This document shows positions 1 to 7,415 of a stretch of DNA of 64,000 bases, in pieces. The DNA is from Methylobacter sp. GTDB lineage: Bacteria > Pseudomonadota > Gammaproteobacteria > Methylococcales > Methylomonadaceae. Each line of letters begins with the position of its first letter. Position 1 is the first letter of the stretch. The translations under genes and the position numbers were made by a program. The notes beneath the pieces were generated by a model. The model saw nothing but the letters and a program-made list of their open reading frames with translations, ran no database searches and was not told the DNA's origin. The DNA is taken from assembly GCF_004322395.1 (NCBI RefSeq), contig NZ_SCTW01000051.1, positions 18,160-82,159 of the forward strand, in the 5' to 3' direction.

Positions 1-113
1 GCGAGGTTAAGTGGACGGATTATTTGATATTTCCGGTGGATTGATCTGTTTGAGAGGTGTATTTTAAATTTGCCGGATAGGTTGCTATCAATTATTAATT
101 CATATAGCATCTG

Positions 114-197
114 GTCTAACGGATTGCCGGGGCGGCGTTATACACCGATAATTGGAAATTAATATACACCTAAAAAGGTGTCTACTTTACGTTATGT
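114..197 (+). repeat. Possible attC-like site preceding first complete cassette (R''-like GTCTAAC at 114-120, R'-like GTTATGT core at 191-197)
   Basis: GTTATGT core at 191-197 is the left boundary of the next cassette, whose own R'' (ACATAAC, 553-559) is its exact reverse complement. The interior does not match the other attC families, so the left limit is uncertain. Confidence 0.45.
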
Positions 198-216
198 GTT
201 TAAAAGCTGAGGCACC

Positions 217-528
217 ATGAGCCAGTGCATTGCTCAACGTAAACTTATGTTTAGCCTGAAAGGCAAAAACGAACGAAATCCGTTCGTAGTCCAGGTTTTG
301 GCTCCTCGTGAGCTAAAAGAAGGCGATGTCGAGTTTCAGTTCACAGGAGGCACGGCAGTATGCATCGTTCAATTTGAAGGCTTGCCGAGCGTCAATCCCG
401 AGCACGTGTATGGGGCTGATTCACTTCAGGCACTTCAGCTCGCCGCAGACGTGGAACCTATCCTCAAGCGCCTGAGTAAAAAATACGATCTCTACTTTCC
501 AACGGGAGAAGGCTACTTTGAAGAGTGA
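217..528 (+). CDS. Integron cassette protein, 103 aa (possibly DUF6968-like)
   Basis: ORF lies just after the GTTATGT core and is followed by an attC at 553-641. Confidence 0.7.
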   Translation: MSQCIAQRKLMFSLKGKNERNPFVVQVLAPRELKEGDVEFQFTGGTAVCIVQFEGLPSVNPEHVYGADSLQALQLAADVEPILKRLSKKYDLYFPTGEGYFEE

Positions 529-552
529 GCATCATTTGTGGTGGGTGCCAAC

Positions 553-641
553 ACATAACAGGCGCTCAACCGGAGCGCGGTTATAATGCGGTTTTGTTTT
601 TTCAGCTTTCCGGGCCGCGCCCGGTTAGCTTTACGTTAGGC
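553..641 (+). repeat. attC: attC site, family A (~89 bp)
   Basis: R'' ACATAAC ... GGCGCTCAACCGGAGCGCGGTTATAATGCGG ... GGGCCGCGCCCGGTTAGCTTTAC + R' GTTAGGC; imperfect palindrome. Confidence 0.9.
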
Positions 642-644
642 GCC

Positions 645-1187
645 ATGAAGCCCACTGCACTGATCCTCTCCGTCGCATGCTCGATAGCTTTCTCAGCCCG
701 AGCTGCGGAGTTCCTTGAAGCTCGTATAGACGATAGCGGTAGCAGATTGACGGTTGTTCGGTCTGATGGTGCAACATTCTCTGCTCCGAAGTTTGAAGAC
801 CAAGATAGCTTCGACAAGCCAGCCGTATCCAGCAATCATGGATATGTCGGATGGCTTGCACTATTCCCGAACCAAGGGGCATCATACTCACAACCGCTAT
901 ACCTTGTCGTACTGGACTCATCAAAGCGCGCTCGACGCTTTGCCGGAGACTTTGGGATGGTGTTCGGTTGGTGCTTTGTAAAGGGGAGCGACACCGTCGT
1001 CTACCGGTATCAGTTTCCCCATGGAGTGACACCGATTGGCTTCGACATGCGACGCCTGAAAGATGGAAAGTTATTGCGCCGCGTGCGCGTGCAACCCATC
1101 AAACCTGATGAAGACGAGTCCCAAGTCATCCGGGCAAAGGTGCCGGCATGGACGAGGTGCGCACAAGACGGTGCAGCCGCAAAATGA
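645..1187 (+). CDS. Integron cassette protein with N-terminal signal peptide, hypothetical
   Basis: Internal ATG of ORF 525-1187, 3 nt after the attC boundary; MKPTALILSVACSIAFSARAAE is signal-peptide-like. Confidence 0.7.
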   Translation: MKPTALILSVACSIAFSARAAEFLEARIDDSGSRLTVVRSDGATFSAPKFEDQDSFDKPAVSSNHGYVGWLALFPNQGASYSQPLYLVVLDSSKRARRFAGDFGMVFGWCFVKGSDTVVYRYQFPHGVTPIGFDMRRLKDGKLLRRVRVQPIKPDEDESQVIRAKVPAWTRCAQDGAAAK

Positions 1188-1188
1188 C

Positions 1189-1278
1189 GCCTAACATGGC
1201 GCTCAACCGGAGCGCGGTTATAATGCGGTTTTATTTTTTCAGCTTTTCGGGCCGCGCCCGGTTAGCTTTACGTTATGT
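1189..1278 (+). repeat. attC: attC site, family A
   Basis: R'' GCCTAAC (complement of the cassette's GTTAGGC start) to R' GTTATGT; interior nearly identical to attC 553-641. Confidence 0.9.
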
Positions 1279-1284
1279 TGCTCA

Positions 1285-1617
1285 ATGAATACTGATAAAG
1301 AAAATGAACTAGTGGCTGCATTCACCACTGCTGCAAGGGAACTTGGCTTTAGGTTTACATCGCCTTTGATTATCGGAAATGACTCCTTTCTTGGTTTGGT
1401 ACAGGATTTCGGGAGCCCAAAGGGAACGGTAATTTTTTTACTTGGTTTAAAAAACGATTTCACGGAAGTTAAACAAACCGGGCATTTCTTTTCTGAGCTG
1501 GCGGGATCGTATTGCGTATTTAACCGAAAAATTTTTGAAGAAACTCTTAATGACTGGGGCTATTTTGGTCCCGCGTCAGAGAAGCCAAGCTGGTTTACGG
1601 GGCAACCATGGAGCTAA
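1285..1617 (+). CDS. Integron cassette hypothetical protein, 110 aa
   Basis: ORF between two attC sites, 6 nt after the core. Confidence 0.65.
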   Translation: MNTDKENELVAAFTTAARELGFRFTSPLIIGNDSFLGLVQDFGSPKGTVIFLLGLKNDFTEVKQTGHFFSELAGSYCVFNRKIFEETLNDWGYFGPASEKPSWFTGQPWS

Positions 1618-1620
1618 GCA

Positions 1621-1708
1621 ACATAACACGTCGTCCAACCGGACGCGGTGAGACAGTGCGGCAGTTCTATCAGGTTCGTGGCCCGCGCCGGTTAACTCTG
1701 CGTTATAC
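1621..1708 (+). repeat. attC: attC site, family A (diverged)
   Basis: R'' ACATAAC, interior CGTCGTCCAACCGGACGCGGTGAGACAGTGCGG...GGCCCGCGCCGGTTAACTCTGC, R' GTTATAC. Confidence 0.85.
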
Positions 1709-2437
1709 ATGTCCAGTTGTGAGGAAAATATGGATATAGTCGCAGCTATTACTGCTCTTGCCGCTTTAGTCACTAGCTTAGCTAGCTTATTCATGATTTT
1801 TGAAATGAAGAGGCAGAGAACTGCTACTTCTAAGCCCATATTGAAGGTTCTTACAAAAAGCAGAAGCGCAACCGTCAAAAATGAGAGTAAAACTTGGTTG
1901 TGGGATGATAACGAGGCTTCGCATTTCACTAAACTTAGACTTGTGAACTTTGGAACAGGCCCTGCTTTAAATGTTGAAGTTGAATGGGATATTGAGTTAG
2001 AGTCATTAGTCAGCGTATTAAAATTTTTTGATCCTTACAACCAATTTGATATTGGACATGAACGCGGCTGGATAAAATTAGATAATTCATTTCACGCCAT
2101 ACATAATCAACGGTCAGCTAGAATTGATGCAGTCCCAGTCAATAAAGTGTCTGATAGTGAGTTCTTAAACGTTCCATCCTACTATTTAAGTGCTTTTGAA
2201 AAATATGTTGAGTTAGGGCTTTTAAGTAGGCCGAAAAATGATACAAACACTGCCAAAACAATCGAATTACCTGATTTTCCTGAAATATACGCTAACCTCA
2301 AATATGAAGAAATAAATGGAACAAAAATGATGCAAAAATTCAGAATGTTACTCTCTATTATTTCTGTATTACCAGTAGAAGGGACTGAAGAAAAAAAGGT
2401 AAGTGCCGAATTTAAGGTCGAAGAAGTCAGCGTGTAA
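1709..2437 (+). CDS. Integron cassette membrane-anchored hypothetical protein, 242 aa
   Basis: ORF between attC sites; N-terminal hydrophobic segment (IVAAITALAALVTSLASLFMIF). True start may be the internal Met at residue 8. Confidence 0.65.
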   Translation: MSSCEENMDIVAAITALAALVTSLASLFMIFEMKRQRTATSKPILKVLTKSRSATVKNESKTWLWDDNEASHFTKLRLVNFGTGPALNVEVEWDIELESLVSVLKFFDPYNQFDIGHERGWIKLDNSFHAIHNQRSARIDAVPVNKVSDSEFLNVPSYYLSAFEKYVELGLLSRPKNDTNTAKTIELPDFPEIYANLKYEEINGTKMMQKFRMLLSIISVLPVEGTEEKKVSAEFKVEEVSV

Positions 2438-2446
2438 TGTATTTAC

Positions 2447-2569
2447 GTATAACAAGTCAGTCAAAGGGACGCGCCGCCCGTTGGCGGTTTTGAAGTTTGG
2501 TTTTTTATCAAGGTTCGGCGGCTTCGCTAAAGCTCAGTGAGCGGCGCGCCCCTTACCGTAACGTTAGGC
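2447..2569 (+). repeat. attC: attC site, family B (~123 bp)
   Basis: R'' GTATAAC matching the preceding GTTATAC; CAAGTCAGTCAAAGGGACGCGCCGCCCGTTGGCGG...GCGGCGCGCCCCTTACCGTAAC; R' GTTAGGC. Confidence 0.9.
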
Positions 2570-2588
2570 ATCCATTTGGAAAATAATA

Positions 2589-3167
2589 ATGGCTTTTGGT
2601 TCTGAACTCCCAGCATTAGAATTATTTATTGATAAAACTTCTAAGCTTGAGAATAGTGGCTTTGTAAATAAAATAAGGCAAGAGTTTACTTTAGATATAA
2701 ACATTGATCTTTCGCGTACAGATGTATTGGAGGTCAGGAGCATTAGACCAAACCAAGAAAATATTGATGCCTTTATATTAACTTTTAGGTTCTTTATACA
2801 AGATAATGAAGCAATTTCAATCAGAAAGTTACAAAAATTCTTTGATTCAAATTTTGTAACTAATGAAGAGAAAACTAAGTTCAATGCTATACGAAAAAGC
2901 CTTAATGATTTTCTATCGGAAAATTCTAACTTAATATTCAAAGAAGAAAACATTTCAAACAGTTTACTAATGGACACTTTTATTTATGGAGGGTTATCAC
3001 ATGCAACAAAAGGAAAAAAAGAAAAGTTTGATTTATGGATGAGCAGAGATGATGCGCAAGAGTTTTTTTGGCATAAATTCTCAATAATAATTTTCACGGT
3101 TTTACAAGCAATTCAATCTATTAGAGACATGCTTTTAATTGTTATAGAAAGAAATAAAAATGCCTAA
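2589..3167 (+). CDS. Integron cassette hypothetical protein, 192 aa
   Basis: ORF between attC sites; AT-rich relative to the host backbone. Confidence 0.65.
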   Translation: MAFGSELPALELFIDKTSKLENSGFVNKIRQEFTLDINIDLSRTDVLEVRSIRPNQENIDAFILTFRFFIQDNEAISIRKLQKFFDSNFVTNEEKTKFNAIRKSLNDFLSENSNLIFKEENISNSLLMDTFIYGGLSHATKGKKEKFDLWMSRDDAQEFFWHKFSIIIFTVLQAIQSIRDMLLIVIERNKNA

Positions 3168-3284
3168 CAAGTCGGTCAAAGGGACGCGCCGCCCGTTGGC
3201 GGTTTTGGAGGTTTGGTTTTTATCAAGGTTCGGCGGCTTCGTTTCGCTTTCGTTGGCGGCGCGCCCCTTACCGTAACGTTAGGC
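3162..3284 (+). repeat. attC: attC site, family B
   Basis: R'' GCCTAAC overlaps the end of the preceding ORF; CAAGTCGGTCAAAGGGACGCGCCGCC...GGCGGCGCGCCCCTTACCGTAAC; R' GTTAGGC. Confidence 0.9.
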
Positions 3285-3295
3285 GTAGTCGTGCC

Positions 3296-3781
3296 ATGAA
3301 CTTACCTCTGTACTTCATAATTTTAGCGACTCTAATAACCGGTTGTAACTCAAACTCCAATGAACCGGACGACCAGTTGATCCAACAAAGCTTCCAACAA
3401 CATTTTGGTAAATATGAAGAGCTGTTGAAAATGTACCGCGAGGATATGACTGAATCAAACGTTAGTTTCGTGAGTGCGGAAGACCCAAGTCGCACACAGT
3501 GCAACCTGCGGCCTCATAAAAATAGTTGTAGTTTACGTATAGGAAGGTGGAAAAAATACCAAAGCCTCCTACAGCAATTGGGCATTCTTTGGATAGAACA
3601 CAATAGCCTAACCGATCCATACTATTTTGTAACCTACTACGAACCAATTCTCATGAACGCTAGGTTAAAGGGAGTTGTTTTCTCTGAAGAAAAATCTCCC
3701 CAGGTTTCTGCGTATTACCCAAAGCAGCAATGGCGGTCTATTCAAAGAGGGTGGCATTCATTTCTAATAATTAATGGGTAG
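3296..3781 (+). CDS. Integron cassette putative lipoprotein, 161 aa
   Basis: ORF between attC sites; lipobox-like LITGC after a short hydrophobic stretch. Confidence 0.65.
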   Translation: MNLPLYFIILATLITGCNSNSNEPDDQLIQQSFQQHFGKYEELLKMYREDMTESNVSFVSAEDPSRTQCNLRPHKNSCSLRIGRWKKYQSLLQQLGILWIEHNSLTDPYYFVTYYEPILMNARLKGVVFSEEKSPQVSAYYPKQQWRSIQRGWHSFLIING

Positions 3782-4065
3782 CTATTTTGTGTCGCTATGG
3801 TTGCGGTTCGGTTTTGGCTTCCGTTGCTTTGGGTGCAGTATCGTTTTGTTTTGTCGACTCTGCGTTTTCAGCTTGGTCGCCCCAAGGTTAGCGTTTAATT
3901 TTCTGTTGCTTTGCTGGCATTCTCTCGGCTTTGTGCAGTTTTCACGTTGCCTTCGTTTCGCTTCGTTGGTAAAGTCCGGTCATCGCTGGGTTTGGCGTTC
4001 GCCGCACATAGGGGCAAACTAAGCTCTTTTGGTTGGTGGTAGTTTGGCTTTGGCTGTGTTGCCCG

Positions 4066-4188
4066 GCCTAACAAGTCAGTCAAAGGGACGCGCCGCCCGT
4101 TGGCGGTTTTGAAGTTTTGGTTTTTATCAAGGTTCGGCGGCTTCGCTAAAGCTCAGTGAGCGGCGCGCCCCTTACCGTAACGTTAGCC
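4066..4188 (+). repeat. attC: attC site, family B
   Basis: R'' GCCTAAC; interior nearly identical to attC 2447-2569; R' GTTAGCC. Confidence 0.9.
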
Positions 4189-4203
4189 ACCAAGAGGTAA
4201 CAT

Positions 4204-4500
4204 ATGACCGACTACATTTATAACTCGCATGGTAGCGCCGTGGGCTTCATCCGAGGGAAGTACATCCACGACATAAGTGGCAATGCGATTGGGCAAATCA
4301 ACGGCACCCATGTTCATAAGCTTGCGGGCAGTTACGTTGGGGAACTGCATAAAGATATGGTTGTCAACAAACATCTTGGCAACTACGGCAACATCGGACA
4401 TCCAGGGAATCCTGGCAATCCAGGTAGCCCCGGCAATCCCGGAAATCGGAGGGCGGTAAACTACGGTTATCCCGACGTCTTTGATGAGTTGTTGAAGTAA
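4204..4500 (+). CDS. Integron cassette protein, 4-fold beta flower-like domain with Gly-Pro-Asn collagen-like tail
   Basis: Repeating Y-hydrophobic-G motifs (YIYNSHGSAVGFIRGKYIHDISGNAIGQINGTHVHKLAGSYVGEL), then GHPGNPGNPGSPGNPGN. Confidence 0.6.
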   Translation: MTDYIYNSHGSAVGFIRGKYIHDISGNAIGQINGTHVHKLAGSYVGELHKDMVVNKHLGNYGNIGHPGNPGNPGSPGNPGNRRAVNYGYPDVFDELLK

Positions 4501-4505
4501 TTGGC

Positions 4506-4594
4506 AGCTAACCCGGCGCTCAACCGGAGCGCGGTTACAATACGGCTTTATTTTTCAGCTTTCCGTGCCGCGCCCGGTTAGCTCTACGTTAGAC
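4506..4594 (+). repeat. attC: attC site, family A
   Basis: R'' AGCTAAC (6/7 match to the complement of GTTAGCC), GGCGCTCAACCGGAGCGCGGTTACAATACGG...GTGCCGCGCCCGGTTAGCTCTAC, R' GTTAGAC. Confidence 0.88.
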
Positions 4595-4608
4595 GTTCAA
4601 AGGAAATT

Positions 4609-4984
4609 ATGAGCACTGCGAAAGTCTCAGAGCCAATCTCAGGTGACAAGGCATATCAAATACGTGCAAGAGTCGCACTCCCATTACTTGTCCGCCAAGC
4701 ACAGGCGGGTATCCCAATCTTTTATTCCGATCTGGCTGAAGAATTGGGAATACCTAATCCTCGTAACCTCAACTTTGTGTTGGGAAGCATAGGGCAATCA
4801 TTAGAGCGTCTATCAAAAGCGTGGAAGACTAAAATCCACCGATTAAATGCTTAGTCGTAAATAAAAGCACAAGGCTGCCAGGTGAAGGGATTGGCTGGTT
4901 CCTTGTAAAAAAGAAGATTTTTCTGATCTATCGCTACGGCAAAAACGAGCAATTGTTGAGACAGAACTTCAAGCCCGTAAGATG
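4609..4984 (+). pseudogene. Terminal cassette gene remnant with two 1-nt frameshifts
   Basis: ORF 4609-4854 (81 aa) continues in a second frame as PPIKCLVVNKSTRLPGEGIGWFLVKK and in a third as KEDFSDLSLRQKRAIVETELQARK, ending at the REP-like palindrome. No attC follows. Confidence 0.65.
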
Positions 4985-5045
4985 CGGTGAGTTTGCGAAC
5001 CGCATCGTTCGCGATTGATGCGGTTCCTGTCGTCACCGCATCCTA
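4985..5045. repeat. REP/BIME-like palindromic element
   Basis: GATGCGGTGA...GAACCGCATCGTTCGCGATTGATGCGGTTC...TCACCGCATCCTAC: nested inverted repeats; GTAGGATGCGGTGACGG recurs at 6762-6778 beside the RAYT remnant. Confidence 0.75.
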
Positions 5046-5088
5046 CAGCCCTGTATCGGAGAACGAGAGCCTGCCAGTATAAGCCCGG

Positions 5089-6423
5089 TCAGAACTCCAT
5101 GGACCAGGTAAGAATAACGCTGTGACCGCCGAACTGAGGACCTCCCCCGGAGTTTCGCAGGATGCCGAAATTGTAGCTATAGTCCAACGTCACTTCGGAA
5201 TTGCCTGGCGCGCCTGAAATCAAACCGGCCCCCAGCGAAGGTAATGAATCCATCTGATTTCCCACCTGGCCGTTGTCCTTGAAGCGCGGACGGTCGATCC
5301 AAGCCATGGAACCGCGTAAATAGGGATAAACGAAGAACAACGCTTCATAACGATAATGCAGATCTATGAGGCCGTAACTACGCGAATAAAATTCACCGAA
5401 TACGGTACCCGGTAAATCCGGGATGGATAAGGCGTCCCACTCCCAGGCGGTTGGGCGCGATGACAAGCGAAAGGCGGAAAAGCGATCCAAATTTTTGCCG
5501 ATTCCGGCATAGGCGCTGGCGATCAAACGGTGCCGTTCATTCTTCACACCTGGGATGCCGCCTGCCTCCACCATATAGGCGCTGGCGGCAAAATAGTCCT
5601 GCTGGGCGCCGGCATGAGACGAGCCGAGTTGCGGTTCTCCCCAGTTTTCCCAATTGTTCCGATGGCCATACACGAGGTCCATACCCGTAGACCATCCTTG
5701 ATGGGCAAGTTCTAAAACATTGCGTTCCAAAGTATCGGCGCGCAGGCGGAAATGCACTCGACCCTCATAGGTATCTTGGGGCGTAATGAAATTCTGCGCG
5801 GTATTTTTGTCACGCTCGAACCACAAGTAGCCGGGCTCATAAGTCAACGCCAATTCCAAAGCGTTGTCCGGGTGGCCGGGGCCGATCGGTGTACGATAGC
5901 CCAATCCCAGCCCGGCACGCGCGTAATACCATTGCAACTCGACAGGATCGATGCTCTCTCCCTCGACGTACTCGGGCCGTCCGACGGGAATCGTGAGATT
6001 CTCGAAGGTAAAGACGAAATCCGGCCCATGCATGGACTCCGGGGCGAAGTTATAGCGCAGGTCGTTGTAGAGCCCTGAAATGACGCCGCGGAAACGCTGT
6101 TTGTTATCCTCTGCATGGCGCCAGACGTAGAGTGCTCCGAGGGGTTGTAAGATATCCTGCCCCTTGCTCTGCTGGTTGGGAAACAACAGCGCTCCACCGA
6201 AGGGAATGATCACCGGGCTGCTCGGCCCATCCGGAATGTAATTCATCCCCAGCGTCAAAGCGGTCACCCGGTGGCGATTGCGCTTGGGCGCGGTGACCGG
6301 CATGCCCCATAACTCCGTATGATACTCTTCGCCGGCCCGTGGCGTGCGATAGTCATCCGCTTGCACGCTTTCCGTCAGCATAGTGGCCGAGAATAGGCTG
6401 ATCAACCAGACTTTGCTATTCAT
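5089..6423 (-). CDS. Outer-membrane beta-barrel family hypothetical protein, 444 aa
   Basis: Signal peptide, alternating beta-barrel-like pattern, C-terminal Phe (ILTWSMEF). Confidence 0.65.
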   Translation of the reverse strand: MNSKVWLISLFSATMLTESVQADDYRTPRAGEEYHTELWGMPVTAPKRNRHRVTALTLGMNYIPDGPSSPVIIPFGGALLFPNQQSKGQDILQPLGALYVWRHAEDNKQRFRGVISGLYNDLRYNFAPESMHGPDFVFTFENLTIPVGRPEYVEGESIDPVELQWYYARAGLGLGYRTPIGPGHPDNALELALTYEPGYLWFERDKNTAQNFITPQDTYEGRVHFRLRADTLERNVLELAHQGWSTGMDLVYGHRNNWENWGEPQLGSSHAGAQQDYFAASAYMVEAGGIPGVKNERHRLIASAYAGIGKNLDRFSAFRLSSRPTAWEWDALSIPDLPGTVFGEFYSRSYGLIDLHYRYEALFFVYPYLRGSMAWIDRPRFKDNGQVGNQMDSLPSLGAGLISGAPGNSEVTLDYSYNFGILRNSGGGPQFGGHSVILTWSMEF

Positions 6424-6770
6424 ACGTTTCCTTTCCTCAGTTTATGAGTTTTAGGCTATCGACCAAGTGCCGAGGTATCCAGGTCGCGGGCATTGCATCG
6501 CTTAGCTGAGGTTTCCTCCATTCTTTGTTCAATGCAAATGTCTAACTAAGCGGAGAGAATCCGACTTTGAAGGTAAAGCGGCTGACAAGACTTTCCGTCG
6601 TTGATGGTTGGAAAAAGAAAATCGGAAAGACAAAGATAGATCTTGCGATATTATCTTTGTGCCGTGAGAACCTTTCTGCCCAGCCGGGGCTTAGCCTACA
6701 GGTAGACTCTATTTAACAGAGGTGTATGAGTAAATATGTACAATCACTTACATGAAGACTGTAGGATGCG

Positions 6771-7118
6771 GTGACGGAACGCCGTTCGGTTGTGCGCGTT
6801 GCCCGTGGTGAAAGAGGGATTTGGCAACGCCGTTTCCTTCGAGGTGCTTCCTTCGACAGGCTTCCTTCGACAGGCTCAGGACAGGCTTGGGAGCATTTGA
6901 TTCGGGACGATGAAAATTATGCGGCACATATCGGTTATTGCCACATCAATCCGTTAAAACACGGGTTAGTTGAACACATGGCGGATTGGCCTTATTCAAC
7001 GTTTCATCGTTATGTGGATCGTGGGGTTTATCCATCAAATTGGGCGACACGGAGCAGTTGCCGAGGCGAAGCAAAAGAAAGTAACTCACCTTCAGGTGCG
7101 AAAACCCGATTCAAATAA
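6771..7118 (+). pseudogene. REP-associated tyrosine transposase (RAYT, Y1_Tnp family) remnant
   Basis: GIWQRRF...WEHLIRDDENYAAHIGYCHINPLKHGLVEHMADWPYSTFHRYVDRGVYPSNWA is RAYT C-terminus-like; the N-terminal HUH portion is missing and a repeat is inserted between RRF and WEH. Confidence 0.75.
6846..6888 (+). repeat. Short repeat insert: GCTTCCTTCGACAG x2 + GCTCAGGACAGGCTT
   Basis: Exact 14-bp tandem duplication followed by a CTCAGGACAGG core related to the lysA insert at 37290-37309. Confidence 0.8.
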
Positions 7119-7415
7119 CCGTCGCGGGAACGACACATTAATAATAAAAATGTTAATACAGTCTAAATTCGAATAAATGGGTAACATCAATTACTAAACA
7201 AGGCCGGCAAAGAACTTTATCGGTTGTCCACACGCTGAGTAATGGCACGTATAGCGCAAAATGTTGAACGGAGATCATAATTATAGAGATAAATGAATAC
7301 TTTCATCATCGCAATCATTTAAGAGACAATACCTTTGGATGCTGATATTTTGTCATCATCCCGTCTCAATCATTAGAGACAATGCATTATGCTGACGCTA
7401 CCCCGGATAAGATAA

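Noticed and set aside
631-1032. Minus-strand ORFs in the cassette array (e.g. 631-1032, 1576-1929, 2564-2977)
   Set aside because: They run antisense to cassette ORFs and through attC sites; coding on + is supported by cassette structure.
5451-6310. Several ORFs (5451-5690, 5752-6078, 5844-6197, 6104-6310) overlapping the beta-barrel gene
   Set aside because: Alternate-frame shadows of the 444-aa gene, with basic or serine-rich composition typical of out-of-frame GC-rich translation.
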